A stretch of DNA of 50,196 nt from Candidatus Zipacnadia bacterium (GTDB lineage Bacteria; Armatimonadota; Zipacnadia; Zipacnadales; UBA5352), in the NCBI GenBank assembly GCA_029820045.1, contig JALGVE010000026.1, positions 1 to 50,196 of the forward strand, read 5' to 3'. Numbering within the stretch: position 1 is the first letter of the stretch; each line of letters opens with the position of its first letter. The notes under the pieces were generated by a model. The model was given only the letters and a program-made list of their open reading frames with translations. It did no database searches and was not told where the DNA came from. Positions 16,474 to 25,216 of this stretch are shown one piece after another. The position numbers were made by a program, and so were the translations under genes.

Positions 16474-18477
16474 CTAGAACTTGTTCGAGGTGATGCGTAT
16501 CTGCCCGCTGTCGGGATTGACGGTCACGGTCACGTCCAGGGTGTCCGCGATGAATTGCAGCGGCACCATGGTGCGTCCGCGCTTGATATATGGCGCCACC
16601 TGCACCTGCCTCGCCTGCCGGTTCACATAAAGCGTCGGGTCCCCGATCTGCAGGCGGACGCTGATGTCAGCATTGGCCGCCCACACTTTCTTCTGGATCG
16701 GGAACCAGTAGAGCACACCATCGGTGTGCTCGAAGATCTCGCGCAGCGGTGCAATGGAGATGCCATCCTTCAACTCCGGTTGTGCCCTGAGCTGCAGGAC
16801 TTCATCGTCAAAGACTATCTGTATGTCCTCGAAGGGCGTAGCGGCGACCGGCGCTATCTCCGCCCCGCTCGCCGTGCTGAGTCGTCGGTCCGCAGGGATC
16901 CCCGCATCTGCCGCCGCTGCCGGCAGCACCGCGACCTCCTCGCCAGCCTTGGCCCCTTCCAGCAAAGCCGGCCTCGTCGTGCGCTGCTCGAAGTGCGCGA
17001 CCGTGGAGCCCAGTCCCTCGCTATCCGGCATCTTCACCATGATGGCGTCAGCCTGGGCGGCGAGCGCGGCGCTCAGCACCGGAGGCTCCGGCAATACTTC
17101 CTTAGCCACCGCTGGCGCGGTCGTTCGCTGCGCGGGAGCGCTGTAGCTGTCCGGCGTTATCGCCAGCGCGGGCGAGAGCCGGGCCCATCCGTCGGCATCA
17201 GTATTGGCAACCCCCGCAATCAGACTGGATTCGAGCCCTGACCGCGGGACCGTGATGCGCGGCGCCATCCCCAGAGCCGCGATCTCAGGCCCGACCGGCC
17301 CGACTGTCCTGCGACCCACTTCAGTAGACACCGCGCTGCGCATGAGCATCGGCGTCAGTTGGCGCGGCGTAGTGACTCTGGGCTGGACGTCGAGCGCCGC
17401 GTGCATTGTGCCATCGAACTCAAGGCAAGCCTCGGCGGTATGCCGCGGTAGTGCCGCAGATCCGGGAAGTGACTCCTCCGCCGGCCCCGGGGGCAGTTGC
17501 GTCCTCGGCAGCGCCGCCAGCATCGTGCGCGGCGCGGAAGTGCGCGGCCGGTCGCTTGAGTTCGTCGCCGCCGGCACATACCCGACGGTGCTCAGCGAAA
17601 CCACGCTCTCCGCGCGCTGCACCTGGCGCGATGCGCTCATCGCCGAGGACTCACCTATGCCGAACTGCGTCCGGGTCAGGGCCGGCTGCGCACCGGCGCC
17701 TTCCTGGGGCTCAAGTATCTGTGGAGGCGGCCCTGCGATGGTCGTATCCGAGGCCGTAGTTGTCGGCGGCGTCAGAGCGCCGGCCCCCGCGCTGGTCATC
17801 GCATGGTTCTCCACGAAGACCGTGACTTCCGCAGACCGTGCGACGTTATCCGAAGCGTCCCACGCCTCCGCCATGAGCACGTGAGGTCCGTCCCCGGACT
17901 TGGTGGTGTCCCAGCTCGCCACGTGAGGGGGGGCGTTACCTATCATCGTGTGGAACTGCCCGTCCACGTAGAAGTTGACCCACTTGACGCCCACGTTGTC
18001 GGTGGCCTCCGCCCGCACCTCGATCTCACCGGATACGTGGGCCCCCTGGGCGGGGTAGTAGATACTGATGACCGGCGGGACGCGGTCACGACCCGGGCCC
18101 GCGTCGGCTCTCGCTGTGGTCACAATGATCTCGGCCGACCCGGCCTCGCCTGCGGAGTCTATTGCCTTTACGGTTATCGTGTGTTTGCTGCCGCTGGAGA
18201 ATGAGAAGTCCCAGTTAAGGGATTGCACACCCTTGAGCCTTGGAGACACCAGGTCCCACTTGCGCTCGGCACGGCCATCAATGAAGAGGTCCAGCCGCAC
18301 GATGGGTTTGTCCGAATTGCTGCTGAAAGCCACAGTGATATCTATGTCGCCCGACACCACGTCGCCGTGGCGTGGGTGCGTGATATTCACCGAGGGTGCA
18401 GCCACCGCCCCAACTACCATGGCCATCACAGCTAGCGCTGTAAGCATGCTGTATGACAGTGACCGTAGCCTCTCCAT
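16474..18477 (-). CDS. Exported protein with Ig-like domains and C-terminal copper-amine-oxidase-N domain
   Basis: This 667-residue predicted secreted protein starts with a signal peptide (LTALAVMAMVVGAVAAP near residues 12-28). Two Ig-like domains follow: VNITHPRHGDVVSGDIDITV near 30 and VISIYYPAQGAHVSGEIEVR near 130. A long low-complexity region rich in Pro, Ala, Thr and Arg lies in the middle. The last 110 residues form a copper-amine-oxidase N-terminal-type domain (IAPLREIF, YVNRQARQVQVAPYIKRGRTM, VPLQFIADTL). That domain is a common extracellular module without oxidase activity on its own. The ATG at 18477 has GGGAGGGG 7 bases upstream; its promoter is at 18653-18681. A surface role is inferred. 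Confidence 0.82.
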   Translation of the reverse strand: MERLRSLSYSMLTALAVMAMVVGAVAAPSVNITHPRHGDVVSGDIDITVAFSSNSDKPIVRLDLFIDGRAERKWDLVSPRLKGVQSLNWDFSFSSGSKHTITVKAIDSAGEAGSAEIIVTTARADAGPGRDRVPPVISIYYPAQGAHVSGEIEVRAEATDNVGVKWVNFYVDGQFHTMIGNAPPHVASWDTTKSGDGPHVLMAEAWDASDNVARSAEVTVFVENHAMTSAGAGALTPPTTTASDTTIAGPPPQILEPQEGAGAQPALTRTQFGIGESSAMSASRQVQRAESVVSLSTVGYVPAATNSSDRPRTSAPRTMLAALPRTQLPPGPAEESLPGSAALPRHTAEACLEFDGTMHAALDVQPRVTTPRQLTPMLMRSAVSTEVGRRTVGPVGPEIAALGMAPRITVPRSGLESSLIAGVANTDADGWARLSPALAITPDSYSAPAQRTTAPAVAKEVLPEPPVLSAALAAQADAIMVKMPDSEGLGSTVAHFEQRTTRPALLEGAKAGEEVAVLPAAAADAGIPADRRLSTASGAEIAPVAATPFEDIQIVFDDEVLQLRAQPELKDGISIAPLREIFEHTDGVLYWFPIQKKVWAANADISVRLQIGDPTLYVNRQARQVQVAPYIKRGRTMVPLQFIADTLDVTVTVNPDSGQIRITSNKF

Positions 18478-18652
18478 GCTCGGTCCCCTCCCTAGGCGTC
18501 CCATGTTTGCGCCAATCACTAGGGCTAATCTATGCAAGCACACGACCTCCGGCCTGACACATGAAGTATCCCCCCCCTGCCCGTTACCAGGCCCCGTCAG
18601 GTCTGAGATCCGCGCTATTCGAATGCTGGCTTTCCCTCTCAAACTTGAGCGG
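18478..18652 (-). other. Long 5' leader of the Ig/CuAO-N gene
   Basis: About 170 bases lie between the predicted transcription start near 18646 and the ATG at 18477. The stretch contains several G-rich and C-rich runs, but I recognise no known riboswitch. Only the strong ribosome-binding site near 18485-18492 is assigned. Confidence 0.35.
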
Positions 18653-18681
18653 ACGTTAGCACAATCATGGCTAAGAGTCAA
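18653..18681 (-). promoter_or_regulatory. Sigma-70-type promoter of the Ig/CuAO-N gene
   Basis: Read on the minus strand, TTGACT (18681-18676) and TAACGT (18658-18653) are separated by 17 bases. The left end of the mobile element E1, including its target duplication, begins at 18691, only 9 bases upstream of the -35 box. Sequence beyond that on the upstream side is therefore element DNA. Confidence 0.55.
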
Positions 18682-18699
18682 GCTGGCTATGCGCGGCGG

Positions 18700-18909
18700 C
18701 AGGAGCATCGGTTTTCTTACCGGTGGGGCCGACATTCTTGTCGGCCAGTTCCGCGCGGTCAGACAGCATAGCGCGACAGGAATGTCGCGCCTCCTGATAG
18801 GGCAGGCATCTGCGCTCAAGCGACATCGCCCGAAAGCCCCCAAATGCGGGCCTTTCTCAACCGGAGGAAAACCTGCATGCACGCCCCGCAGCCAAGACCG
18901 ATGCTCCTG
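18700..18909. mobile_element. MITE-like element E1 with 16-bp terminal inverted repeats and imperfect 9-bp target duplication
   Basis: The left end CAGGAGCATCGGTTTT (18700-18715) and right end AAGACCGATGCTCCTG (18894-18909) are inverted repeats with one mismatch. The flanks GCGCGGCGG (18691-18699) and GCGCGGCGC (18910-18918) agree at 8 of 9 bases, as an aged target duplication would. Inside are two perfect palindromes with 8-base stems, GGCCGACA/TGTCGGCC and GCGCGACA/TGTCGCGC. There is no transposase gene. The element occupies most of the gap between two minus-strand genes. Confidence 0.8.
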
Positions 18910-18931
18910 GCGCGGCGCCACACAGCCGCCC

Positions 18932-20224
18932 TCAGGTCTTCCGCTCCTTCGTCTTGGCTGCCGGGAACAGGATGTTGTTGAGAATAAGGCGGTAGCCGGG
19001 CGAGTGCCTGTGCAGCGCGAGGTCCGTCGGCTGCTCCCCGATGATGTGCGCGTAGTCCTCCGGATCGTGCCCGGCCAGGAAGGTGAAAGTGCCCTCCCCG
19101 TAGTTCCCGTGGATGTACTTCACCTTGTTCGCCCCTGGGAAGTCGCCCATCACCACCACGCTGTCCTTGAGGCAATCCCGGCGGAACGCCGTGGTCTGAC
19201 CCAGGAAGTCCGGGACCTCTCCCACGTGGCACTGCGTCAGCATGGTCGGGATGGGGTCCTGTTTGGCCGAAAACTCGAAGAGCTGGAAGACCTCCCCCTG
19301 AGACACGAACGCCGTCGGCCCAGGGGACACATCAATGTCGGCAATCTCAGGACTCATCGGGTCCGTGATGAGGTGGAAGTTCTTGAAGGCCATGGTCGGC
19401 TCGAATTCCAGCTTCTCCTGGGCGGCCGGCTCCATCGGCGTGCCGTCAATCGGCGCGCAGACGATGTCAACGCCCTGCGAGGCAAGCGCGATGTCCAGCG
19501 TGTCTGTCGCACAGCACATCGCGAACAGGAACTTGCCTTTCGCGACCCACTGGGCAATCGCGGCGGCGACCGCCTTCTTGCACGCCTGCACGCTGGGAAA
19601 GCCCAGCTCCTCGGCGGCCCTCCGCGACTCGATCACCTGGCGCCGATACCAGGGCTCGTTGGCGAAGCTGGAGAAGAACTTGCCGTAGTTGCCGGTGAAG
19701 TCCTCGTGGTGAAGGTGCAACCAGTCATAGTCACGCAGGCCGTCGCGCATAATCTCGCGGTCCCAGACCTTGTCGTACTCTATCTGCGCATAGGTAAGCG
19801 CCAGCGTCACCGCGTCATCCCACGGCTCCGTGTACTCCGGCGTGTAGACCGCGACCTTGGGGGCCTTGCTCAGGTGGATGCGCTGCATGTTCTCGGCGGC
19901 GATAGTGGCGAAGATCCCCTGGGTGTCGGCCTCGCTGACAGGCTCGACGCTCACGTCCATCTCGGCCGCGTGCGCGCGCACGTCAGGCCGGTCCGGCAGG
20001 AGGAAGGAGCCGTAGCGGTAGTTGAGCAGCCACTCGCACTCGTAGACGCGCGGCTCCTCCAGGCACCAGTAGGTCAGCCCGTAGGCGCGCAGATGGTCCG
20101 TCTGCGTCCGGTCCATCGGCACGAGCAGATGCTGAGCCGCCGCCGGCATGTCTGCGAGAGCGAGCAGCACTCCGGCAGTCAGTAGATAGACGATGCGATT
20201 GTGCAGGGCAGCCAGGTTCCTCAC
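18932..20224 (-). CDS. Exported conserved protein of unknown function (family often labelled asparagine synthetase B)
   Basis: This 430-residue protein has a signal peptide (RIVYLLTAGVLLALADMPAAAQ, residues 10-31). The mature start, LLVPMDRTQTDHLRAYGLTYWCL, continues into WLLNYRYGSFLLPD. I recall similar proteins in Bacteroidetes and relatives annotated as asparagine synthetase B, but no glutaminase or ATP-pyrophosphatase motif of true AsnB is visible, so that label is not supported. Conserved-looking blocks include YDWLHLHHEDFTGNYGKF and CHVGEVPDFLGQTTAF. Function unknown. It is divergent from the methyltransferase gene. Confidence 0.65.
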   Translation of the reverse strand: MRNLAALHNRIVYLLTAGVLLALADMPAAAQHLLVPMDRTQTDHLRAYGLTYWCLEEPRVYECEWLLNYRYGSFLLPDRPDVRAHAAEMDVSVEPVSEADTQGIFATIAAENMQRIHLSKAPKVAVYTPEYTEPWDDAVTLALTYAQIEYDKVWDREIMRDGLRDYDWLHLHHEDFTGNYGKFFSSFANEPWYRRQVIESRRAAEELGFPSVQACKKAVAAAIAQWVAKGKFLFAMCCATDTLDIALASQGVDIVCAPIDGTPMEPAAQEKLEFEPTMAFKNFHLITDPMSPEIADIDVSPGPTAFVSQGEVFQLFEFSAKQDPIPTMLTQCHVGEVPDFLGQTTAFRRDCLKDSVVVMGDFPGANKVKYIHGNYGEGTFTFLAGHDPEDYAHIIGEQPTDLALHRHSPGYRLILNNILFPAAKTKERKT

Positions 20225-20382
20225 GCTGCACCTCTGCCTGTGCTTTTCGCGCTGGCCGGTGCCCAGACCTGCATCAGGTCGGGGATGTTAGGCTTAGAGG
20301 AAGGGAGTGTCGCGCGTCCCGTCGAAGTTTTCATGGCAGTGACGTTCGCACCAGTCGCGAGGGAAGCAGAGGTAGGCACGGC

Positions 20383-21978
20383 ATGGAAGGCAACACGCTC
20401 TACTACGGCGACAACCTGGACATCCTGCGGCGGTACATCCCCGACGAGAGCGTGGACCTCATCTACCTCGACCCGCCCTTCAACTCCCAGCAGGCCTACA
20501 ACGTGATCTTCGAGGAGGACAACGGCACCGGCTCCGCCTCCCAGATAGAGGCATTCGACGACACCTGGCACTGGACCACCGAGGCGATGGACGCCTACGA
20601 GCAGGTTCTCGACCACGGCGGCCAACCCGCCGAGACCATGCGCGCCTTCCGTGCGATGCTCGACGACACGGACATGATGGCATATCTCGCGATGATGGCC
20701 CCGCGCCTTATCGAGCTGCGCCGCGTGCTCAAGGAGACCGGCTCGATCTACCTGCACTGCGACCCGACGGCCAGCCATTACTTGAAGGTGCTGATGGACG
20801 GTATCTTCGACGGGCGGAACTTTCTAAACGAAATAATCTGGCGGTACGAAGGTCCGCAGTCTCCTAGCCCAACACGCTTCGCAACCAAGCACGACGTGTG
20901 CTTGCGATACGCCAGGGACGCCCGCGAAGTATACGCCGGGGAACTCTACCACCTGGAACCCGTTGCGGCAGAGGACCTGCGCCGCCGCTACCGCAAGGAC
21001 GAAGACGGAAGGTATTTCTACACGACCCCAAAGGGCGACTACACCGATGAGAGCATTCAGCGACTGGAGCAAGAAGGGCGCGTCTTGCGAACGCGAACTG
21101 GAAAGGTCCGCATCAAGTACTTTCTCACCAGGGACGAGGCAGGCAACGTCGTCAGGAGAAAGAAGCTCGCCGACGTGTGGGACGACATCCCCTCGTTGGG
21201 CCTCGCGGCGCAGGCGGAAGAGAAACTCGGTTACCCAACCCAGAAGCCCGAGGCCCTCCTTGAGCGCATCATCGAGGCCTCCAGCAACGAGGGCGACCTC
21301 GTGCTGGACCCCTTCTGCGGCTGCGGCACCACCATCGCCGTCGCCCACCGCCTCAAGCGTCGCTGGATCGGCATTGACATCACCCATATCGCGGTCAATC
21401 TCATGAAGACGCGCCTGCGCGACACCTTCGGCGAAGAGGTCGAGAGCGAGTACGAGGTCATCGGCGAGCCCACCGACCTGGCCGGCGCGCGGCAGCTTGC
21501 CGGGGAGGACCGCCTCCAGTTCGAGTCCTGGGCCCTGGGCCTGGTGGGAGCGCGCCAGACCCAGAAGAAGCCCGGCGCCGACCGGGGCATTGACGGCCGC
21601 CTCTACTTCCACGACGCCTCGGTGGACAGCCCCACGCGCCAGATCATCCTCTCGGTCAAGTCCGGCGGCGTGGGCGTTTCGTTCGTGCGCGACCTGCGCG
21701 GGGTTGTGGACCGCGAGGAGGCCGCGCTGGGCGTGCTCATCACCCTGGAGCCACCGACGAAGCCGATGGTCAAGGAGGCGGCCTCCGGCGGCTTCTACCA
21801 CCCGCCGCACGACCCGGACAAGAAGTATCCGAAGATACAGATACTCACCATCGAGGATCTGCTGGAGGGCGCGAAGATAGACTGCCCGTATGCGTACCGC
21901 GCCTCGGCGACCTTCAAGCGGGCGCCCAGGGCCAAGCGGGCGAAGGCCAAGAACCAGAAGATGAACCTGGACGAGTAG
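20383..21978 (+). CDS. DNA methyltransferase (N6-A/N4-C, beta class) fused to a restriction-endonuclease-like domain
   Basis: This 531-residue protein has catalytic motif IV (D30-P-P-F33) near its N-terminus and the AdoMet motif I (D309-P-F-C-G-C-G315-T) after it, the beta-class order. The region between, about 140-280, is probably target recognition. After residue 380 a second domain appears with G-A-D400-R-G-I-D404-G and I-L-S-V-K426-S-G, resembling the D...(E/Q)xK core of Mrr-like nucleases, although the E/Q position here is Ser424. A single protein that methylates and perhaps cuts would act like a compact restriction-modification system. No separate restriction or specificity gene is adjacent. 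The start has AGAGGT about 11 bases upstream. Confidence 0.85.
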   Translation: MEGNTLYYGDNLDILRRYIPDESVDLIYLDPPFNSQQAYNVIFEEDNGTGSASQIEAFDDTWHWTTEAMDAYEQVLDHGGQPAETMRAFRAMLDDTDMMAYLAMMAPRLIELRRVLKETGSIYLHCDPTASHYLKVLMDGIFDGRNFLNEIIWRYEGPQSPSPTRFATKHDVCLRYARDAREVYAGELYHLEPVAAEDLRRRYRKDEDGRYFYTTPKGDYTDESIQRLEQEGRVLRTRTGKVRIKYFLTRDEAGNVVRRKKLADVWDDIPSLGLAAQAEEKLGYPTQKPEALLERIIEASSNEGDLVLDPFCGCGTTIAVAHRLKRRWIGIDITHIAVNLMKTRLRDTFGEEVESEYEVIGEPTDLAGARQLAGEDRLQFESWALGLVGARQTQKKPGADRGIDGRLYFHDASVDSPTRQIILSVKSGGVGVSFVRDLRGVVDREEAALGVLITLEPPTKPMVKEAASGGFYHPPHDPDKKYPKIQILTIEDLLEGAKIDCPYAYRASATFKRAPRAKRAKAKNQKMNLDE

Positions 21979-22043
21979 AGGGCGGCGTGCCGGGGCATCA
22001 GCGCCGTGCAGGCGAGGGCGCCTGCACTACCATCCCGAGTTAG

Positions 22044-22134
22044 CGCCGCTATGGTAGGACAGGCGCCCTCGCCTGTCCGAATGGCCGCGACGGGAGGACA
22101 CGCCAAGGCCGCAGGCTGGAAGCCTGCGCCACGA
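22044..22134. repeat. 91-bp direct repeat, copy 1, with two internal palindromes
   Basis: This copy matches 22270-22360 at 87 of 91 bases. Inside are a perfect 9-base-stem palindrome at 22057-22078 (GGACAGGCG/CGCCTGTCC, loop CCCT) and an 8-base-stem palindrome at 22110-22128 (CGCAGGCT/AGCCTGCG, loop GGA). The 135-base spacer between copies is unique. No obvious target duplication flanks the unit. Confidence 0.8.
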
Positions 22135-22269
22135 TAGGGACAAGGCACCACGGGCGGCGGGCGTTTCCGCACAGGCTCTCTAGCTTGAGCCAGGTCGTCG
22201 GACATGGGCCGTCAGTTCCCTCGTGCTCGGCGGCCTGCGCAGCGGCTCCGTACGACACGACAATGGCAC

Positions 22270-22360
22270 CGCCGCTATGGTAGGACAGGCGCCCTCGCCT
22301 GTCCGAATGGCCGCGACGCGAGGACACGCCAAGGCCGCAGGCTCGAAGCCCCCGCCACGA
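22270..22360. repeat. 91-bp direct repeat, copy 2
   Basis: This is the second copy of the unit at 22044-22134, shifted by exactly 226 bases with four substitutions. Three of the substitutions fall in the second palindrome and destroy part of its pairing, while the first palindrome is intact. The repeat ends eight bases before the stop of the arabinofuranosidase gene at 22369. Confidence 0.8.
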
Positions 22361-22368
22361 ACAACCTC

Positions 22369-24291
22369 TCAGTTCGTCCGCAGGCTGATCACGGTCGCCG
22401 AGTGCGCCGGGAAGGTGTACTCGAAGCTGTCCCCCGCAACCTCGATCTCTGCCGCGCTGATGCTCACCGCCTCCGGCAAGTGCTCGCTCCCCGCCGCCCG
22501 TTCGCTCTCGCCGCACAGGAGGGCCACCTCCGCCGACTGCACCGGGCCGATGCCCGCCAGGCTTATCTCCGCCCGTAGATCGTCGGTGCGATGCCGGTTC
22601 ACGACCGCGAGCGCCAGCCGGTCCCCCTCCTCGTTCATGGTCGCGCTCGCGTCAAGGTACGGGACCTCCGATAGCGCCGGGATGTTCCCGAACTCCGCCG
22701 CGTCGAAGGTCGGTGCCTCACACTCGCAGCCCACGACCACCGGTAGACATCGCCCAGCGTAGAGCTTGAACGCATGATACAGCGGCGTCCCCCACACGCC
22801 GGTTGACGAGGTCGCGATGGCCGGCAGCACGTTCACGAGCTGCGCCAGGTTCGCCATGGTCACGGAATCGGCCAGCCGGTGCAGCGCGTTGAACACGCCC
22901 GCCGCGAACACGGCATCGCGCAGCTCATACCTCTCCGCAATCCCCTCTGAGGCGCCGGCTTGCAGCCAGACGTTCCACTCGTCGAAGGCGATCTTGACCT
23001 GGTTGTCCGGTCCCAGCGCCTCATCAATCGTCTCCCGCACCATGCGCAGCCGCGACTCGATGTCCACCGGCGCGGCAACGATTGCCGCGTACTGCTTCTC
23101 GCGCTGCTCATCATCGCGCGTATGCGGCACGTAGCGATGCACCGACAGGTAGTCCATCTTGTCTCCCACTATCTCCAGAACGGTGCGGTTCCACTCAGGC
23201 AATTGCACCGGGTCGGCGCCCACGGCGATGAGCTTGATGCTCGGGTCCTGCTCGCGCATCTTTTCCGCGAACTCCAGGAAGAGGCGGCCGTACTCGTCGG
23301 CGGGGACATTCCCAATCTCCCAGCCGCCGTAGGTCTCATTGCCAATGCCCCAGTACCTGACCCCGTACGGCTGCGGGTGGCCGCCCTCCGCGCGCCGGTC
23401 ACCCCACTGGGTCCCGGGCGACCCGTTGCAGTATTGCACCCAGGCCGCGGCGTCCTCCGCGCTCGCCGAGCCGGTGTTGACGCAGATGTAGGGCTCCGCG
23501 CCGACGACCCCGCACCACTCCATGAACTCGTCAGTGCCGAAGTCGTTAGGCTCGTACTGCTGCCATGCCGCGTCGAACACAACGGGCCGGCTGTCCCGCT
23601 CGCCGATGCCGTCCCGCCACTGATAAGCATCCGCAAAGCAGCCTCCAGGCCAGCGCACGATGGGCGCCTCAATCGCCCGGGTCAACTCCACCACTTCCGG
23701 CCTGAATCCGCCGCCTTGGCGCGTGACCTTGGGCATCAGGCTCGGAGCGTGCACCCACAGTTCTCCCTCGCCGCGTCCGCCGGTAAGCAGCCTGGCGTCC
23801 GCGGCATCCCAGCGAGCCGTCAACTCGAGGTCCCAGTGCTCCCATTGCTCGCCTGGCGCGGGCCGGCGCACCCTCTCTCCGCCCAGAGACACTTCTACCT
23901 CTCGCAGCGCGCCCTCCGAACGCACCCACACCTGCAGGCTGTAGGTGGCGCCCGCCCGCAGCGCAAGCCCCGGTTGCGCCACACCGTGCATCCTATCGTC
24001 GTCGCGCAGCACGCGCATCCGCAGACAGGGCACACCACTGCCCGCCTGCGTCTCGTCTACAGAGACCACCAACTGTGGATCGCGAGCCACGGGCAGCGTC
24101 CATGGGTCCGGCAGTCCGTCACAGTTGCTGTCTGCGCCGACGAACTTGCGTGATTTGAGCATCTCGCCCCAGATGCCATCATTGATGCACCGGCCCAGGT
24201 GCTCGATGAAGTGCCCGTAGAGGTTGCGGTCCACCATGCCCAGTCGCCTGGACGCATCAACGGCTATTCTTGCGGTCGCCACGCCTGTCAT
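22369..24291 (-). CDS. Alpha-L-arabinofuranosidase, glycoside hydrolase family 51
   Basis: This 640-residue retaining glycosidase releases terminal arabinofuranose from arabinan or arabinoxylan. The N-terminal signature is NLYGHFIEHLGRCINDGIWG near residue 23. The acid/base Glu is E319 in GIGNETYGGW and the nucleophile Glu is E438 in IAFDEWNVW. A carbohydrate-binding-like insertion (residues 60-190) precedes the barrel, and the GH51 C-terminal beta domain ends the protein. There is no signal peptide, so it probably acts inside the cell on imported oligosaccharides. The start overlaps the comF stop by four bases. Confidence 0.92.
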   Translation of the reverse strand: MTGVATARIAVDASRRLGMVDRNLYGHFIEHLGRCINDGIWGEMLKSRKFVGADSNCDGLPDPWTLPVARDPQLVVSVDETQAGSGVPCLRMRVLRDDDRMHGVAQPGLALRAGATYSLQVWVRSEGALREVEVSLGGERVRRPAPGEQWEHWDLELTARWDAADARLLTGGRGEGELWVHAPSLMPKVTRQGGGFRPEVVELTRAIEAPIVRWPGGCFADAYQWRDGIGERDSRPVVFDAAWQQYEPNDFGTDEFMEWCGVVGAEPYICVNTGSASAEDAAAWVQYCNGSPGTQWGDRRAEGGHPQPYGVRYWGIGNETYGGWEIGNVPADEYGRLFLEFAEKMREQDPSIKLIAVGADPVQLPEWNRTVLEIVGDKMDYLSVHRYVPHTRDDEQREKQYAAIVAAPVDIESRLRMVRETIDEALGPDNQVKIAFDEWNVWLQAGASEGIAERYELRDAVFAAGVFNALHRLADSVTMANLAQLVNVLPAIATSSTGVWGTPLYHAFKLYAGRCLPVVVGCECEAPTFDAAEFGNIPALSEVPYLDASATMNEEGDRLALAVVNRHRTDDLRAEISLAGIGPVQSAEVALLCGESERAAGSEHLPEAVSISAAEIEVAGDSFEYTFPAHSATVISLRTN

Positions 24292-25097
24292 CTCCCTCTT
24301 GCCCGGTCATCGCCTGGCTCGGCCTGAAGCGCCGCCGGATGCCACGACGGCACGCCACGAGTCACGGTCAGCGCGTAGACCGCCGTCGCCCCCGCCTTCC
24401 GCAACATGCGCGCACATGCGCTGAGCGTGGCCCCGGTCGTGAACACATCGTCCACAAGTATCAGCGACTTCCCTTTCAGGCGATAGCGATGGCGGGCCTC
24501 GAATGCGCCTCGGACGTTTTCCCGTCGTTCCCGTCCCGACAACTCCACCTGCGGCTGGGTGTCGCGGATTCGCGCCAGCACGTCCGTCCACACGGGCAGC
24601 TCGACTATCTCAGACAGACGCCGGCACAGTAGCTCGGCCTGGTCGAAGCCTCTCCAGGCCCGCCGCGCCGGGTAGAGCGGGACCGGGACCAGCGCGGCGC
24701 AACCCGACAGCGGCAGTCCCCCAGACGTCTCAGCCTCAAAGACGCTCGCCAGCATCTCCGCGAGCGGCTTTGCCAGCCGTCGTCGCCTCTGGAACTTGTA
24801 GCGCAACACCGCCTGCCTCAGGCTACCCGTGTGCAGACCGACCGACCGCGCCCCACTGAAGTCGCGCCCTTGCCGGCACTCGGCGCAGAGGTTCGGGCCG
24901 GCAGGCGTCGGCGGCAGGGGAACCCCGCAGTGCACGCAGCGCGGGGCGGCTATGAGGACCATGTCCTCCCGGCACGAGCTGCATATCAGGTCATCCCCCA
25001 GCTCGCCGCAGACCTGGCAGCGCGGCGGGAAGAGCAGCCCGGCGATTTCATCAGCCAACCGACCCAGAGTCATCATCTCTGCGGCTGCAACTTCCAC
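24288..25097 (-). CDS. comF: ComF-family phosphoribosyltransferase-like protein
   Basis: This 269-residue protein has an N-terminal double zinc finger (Cys at 27, 30, 39, 42, 54, 57, 71 and 74). A type I phosphoribosyltransferase domain follows, with LVPVPLYPARRAWRGFDQAE near 137 and the PRPP loop LILVDDVFTTGATL at 212-225. ComF proteins support DNA uptake in competent bacteria, but many orthologues have no demonstrated function. The start is a GTG with a weak ribosome-binding site. Its stop overlaps the GH51 start, an unusual pairing. Confidence 0.9.
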   Translation of the reverse strand: MEVAAAEMMTLGRLADEIAGLLFPPRCQVCGELGDDLICSSCREDMVLIAAPRCVHCGVPLPPTPAGPNLCAECRQGRDFSGARSVGLHTGSLRQAVLRYKFQRRRRLAKPLAEMLASVFEAETSGGLPLSGCAALVPVPLYPARRAWRGFDQAELLCRRLSEIVELPVWTDVLARIRDTQPQVELSGRERRENVRGAFEARHRYRLKGKSLILVDDVFTTGATLSACARMLRKAGATAVYALTVTRGVPSWHPAALQAEPGDDRARGR

Positions 25098-25116
25098 GAC
25101 CTGCCATCAATTCCTG

Positions 25117-25154
25117 CTATCCCACCTGACGCCGTTAGCCCGGCGCTGGGATAG
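25117..25154 (-). other. Hairpin just upstream of comF
   Basis: CTATCCCA (25117-25124) pairs with TGGGATAG (25147-25154), and an inner CGCCG/CGGCG pairing extends the stem. It lies in the short region between the comF start and the end of the upstream exported-protein gene. No T-tract is present. It may be a leader structure or a dispersed palindrome; function unknown. Confidence 0.35.
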
Positions 25155-25216
25155 GAGGTGTCGGCCGTTTCCCTTCACGTGAACCGTATTCGCGACCCAT
25201 GGCCCGTTCACTGAAC

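Larger units (their letters stand above)
21979..22368. other. Intergenic region filled with palindromic and direct repeats
   Basis: No gene is supported in these 390 bases between the convergent methyltransferase and arabinofuranosidase genes. A perfect hairpin at 22006-22027 (GTGCAGGCG/CGCCTGCAC, loop AGGG) lies 28 bases beyond the methyltransferase stop and could act as its terminator. Two 91-base direct repeats follow at 22044-22134 and 22270-22360. Confidence 0.6.

Noticed and set aside
18068-20185. 705-residue open frame on the plus strand
   Set aside because: It is antisense to two well-supported minus-strand genes (signal peptides, recognisable domains, ribosome-binding sites). Its translation has no family motifs, only the Arg/His/Leu-rich look of a shadow frame in GC-rich DNA.
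22960-24153. 397-residue plus-strand frame opposite the arabinofuranosidase gene
   Set aside because: The minus-strand GH51 protein has both catalytic Glu in context, so the opposite frame is a shadow.
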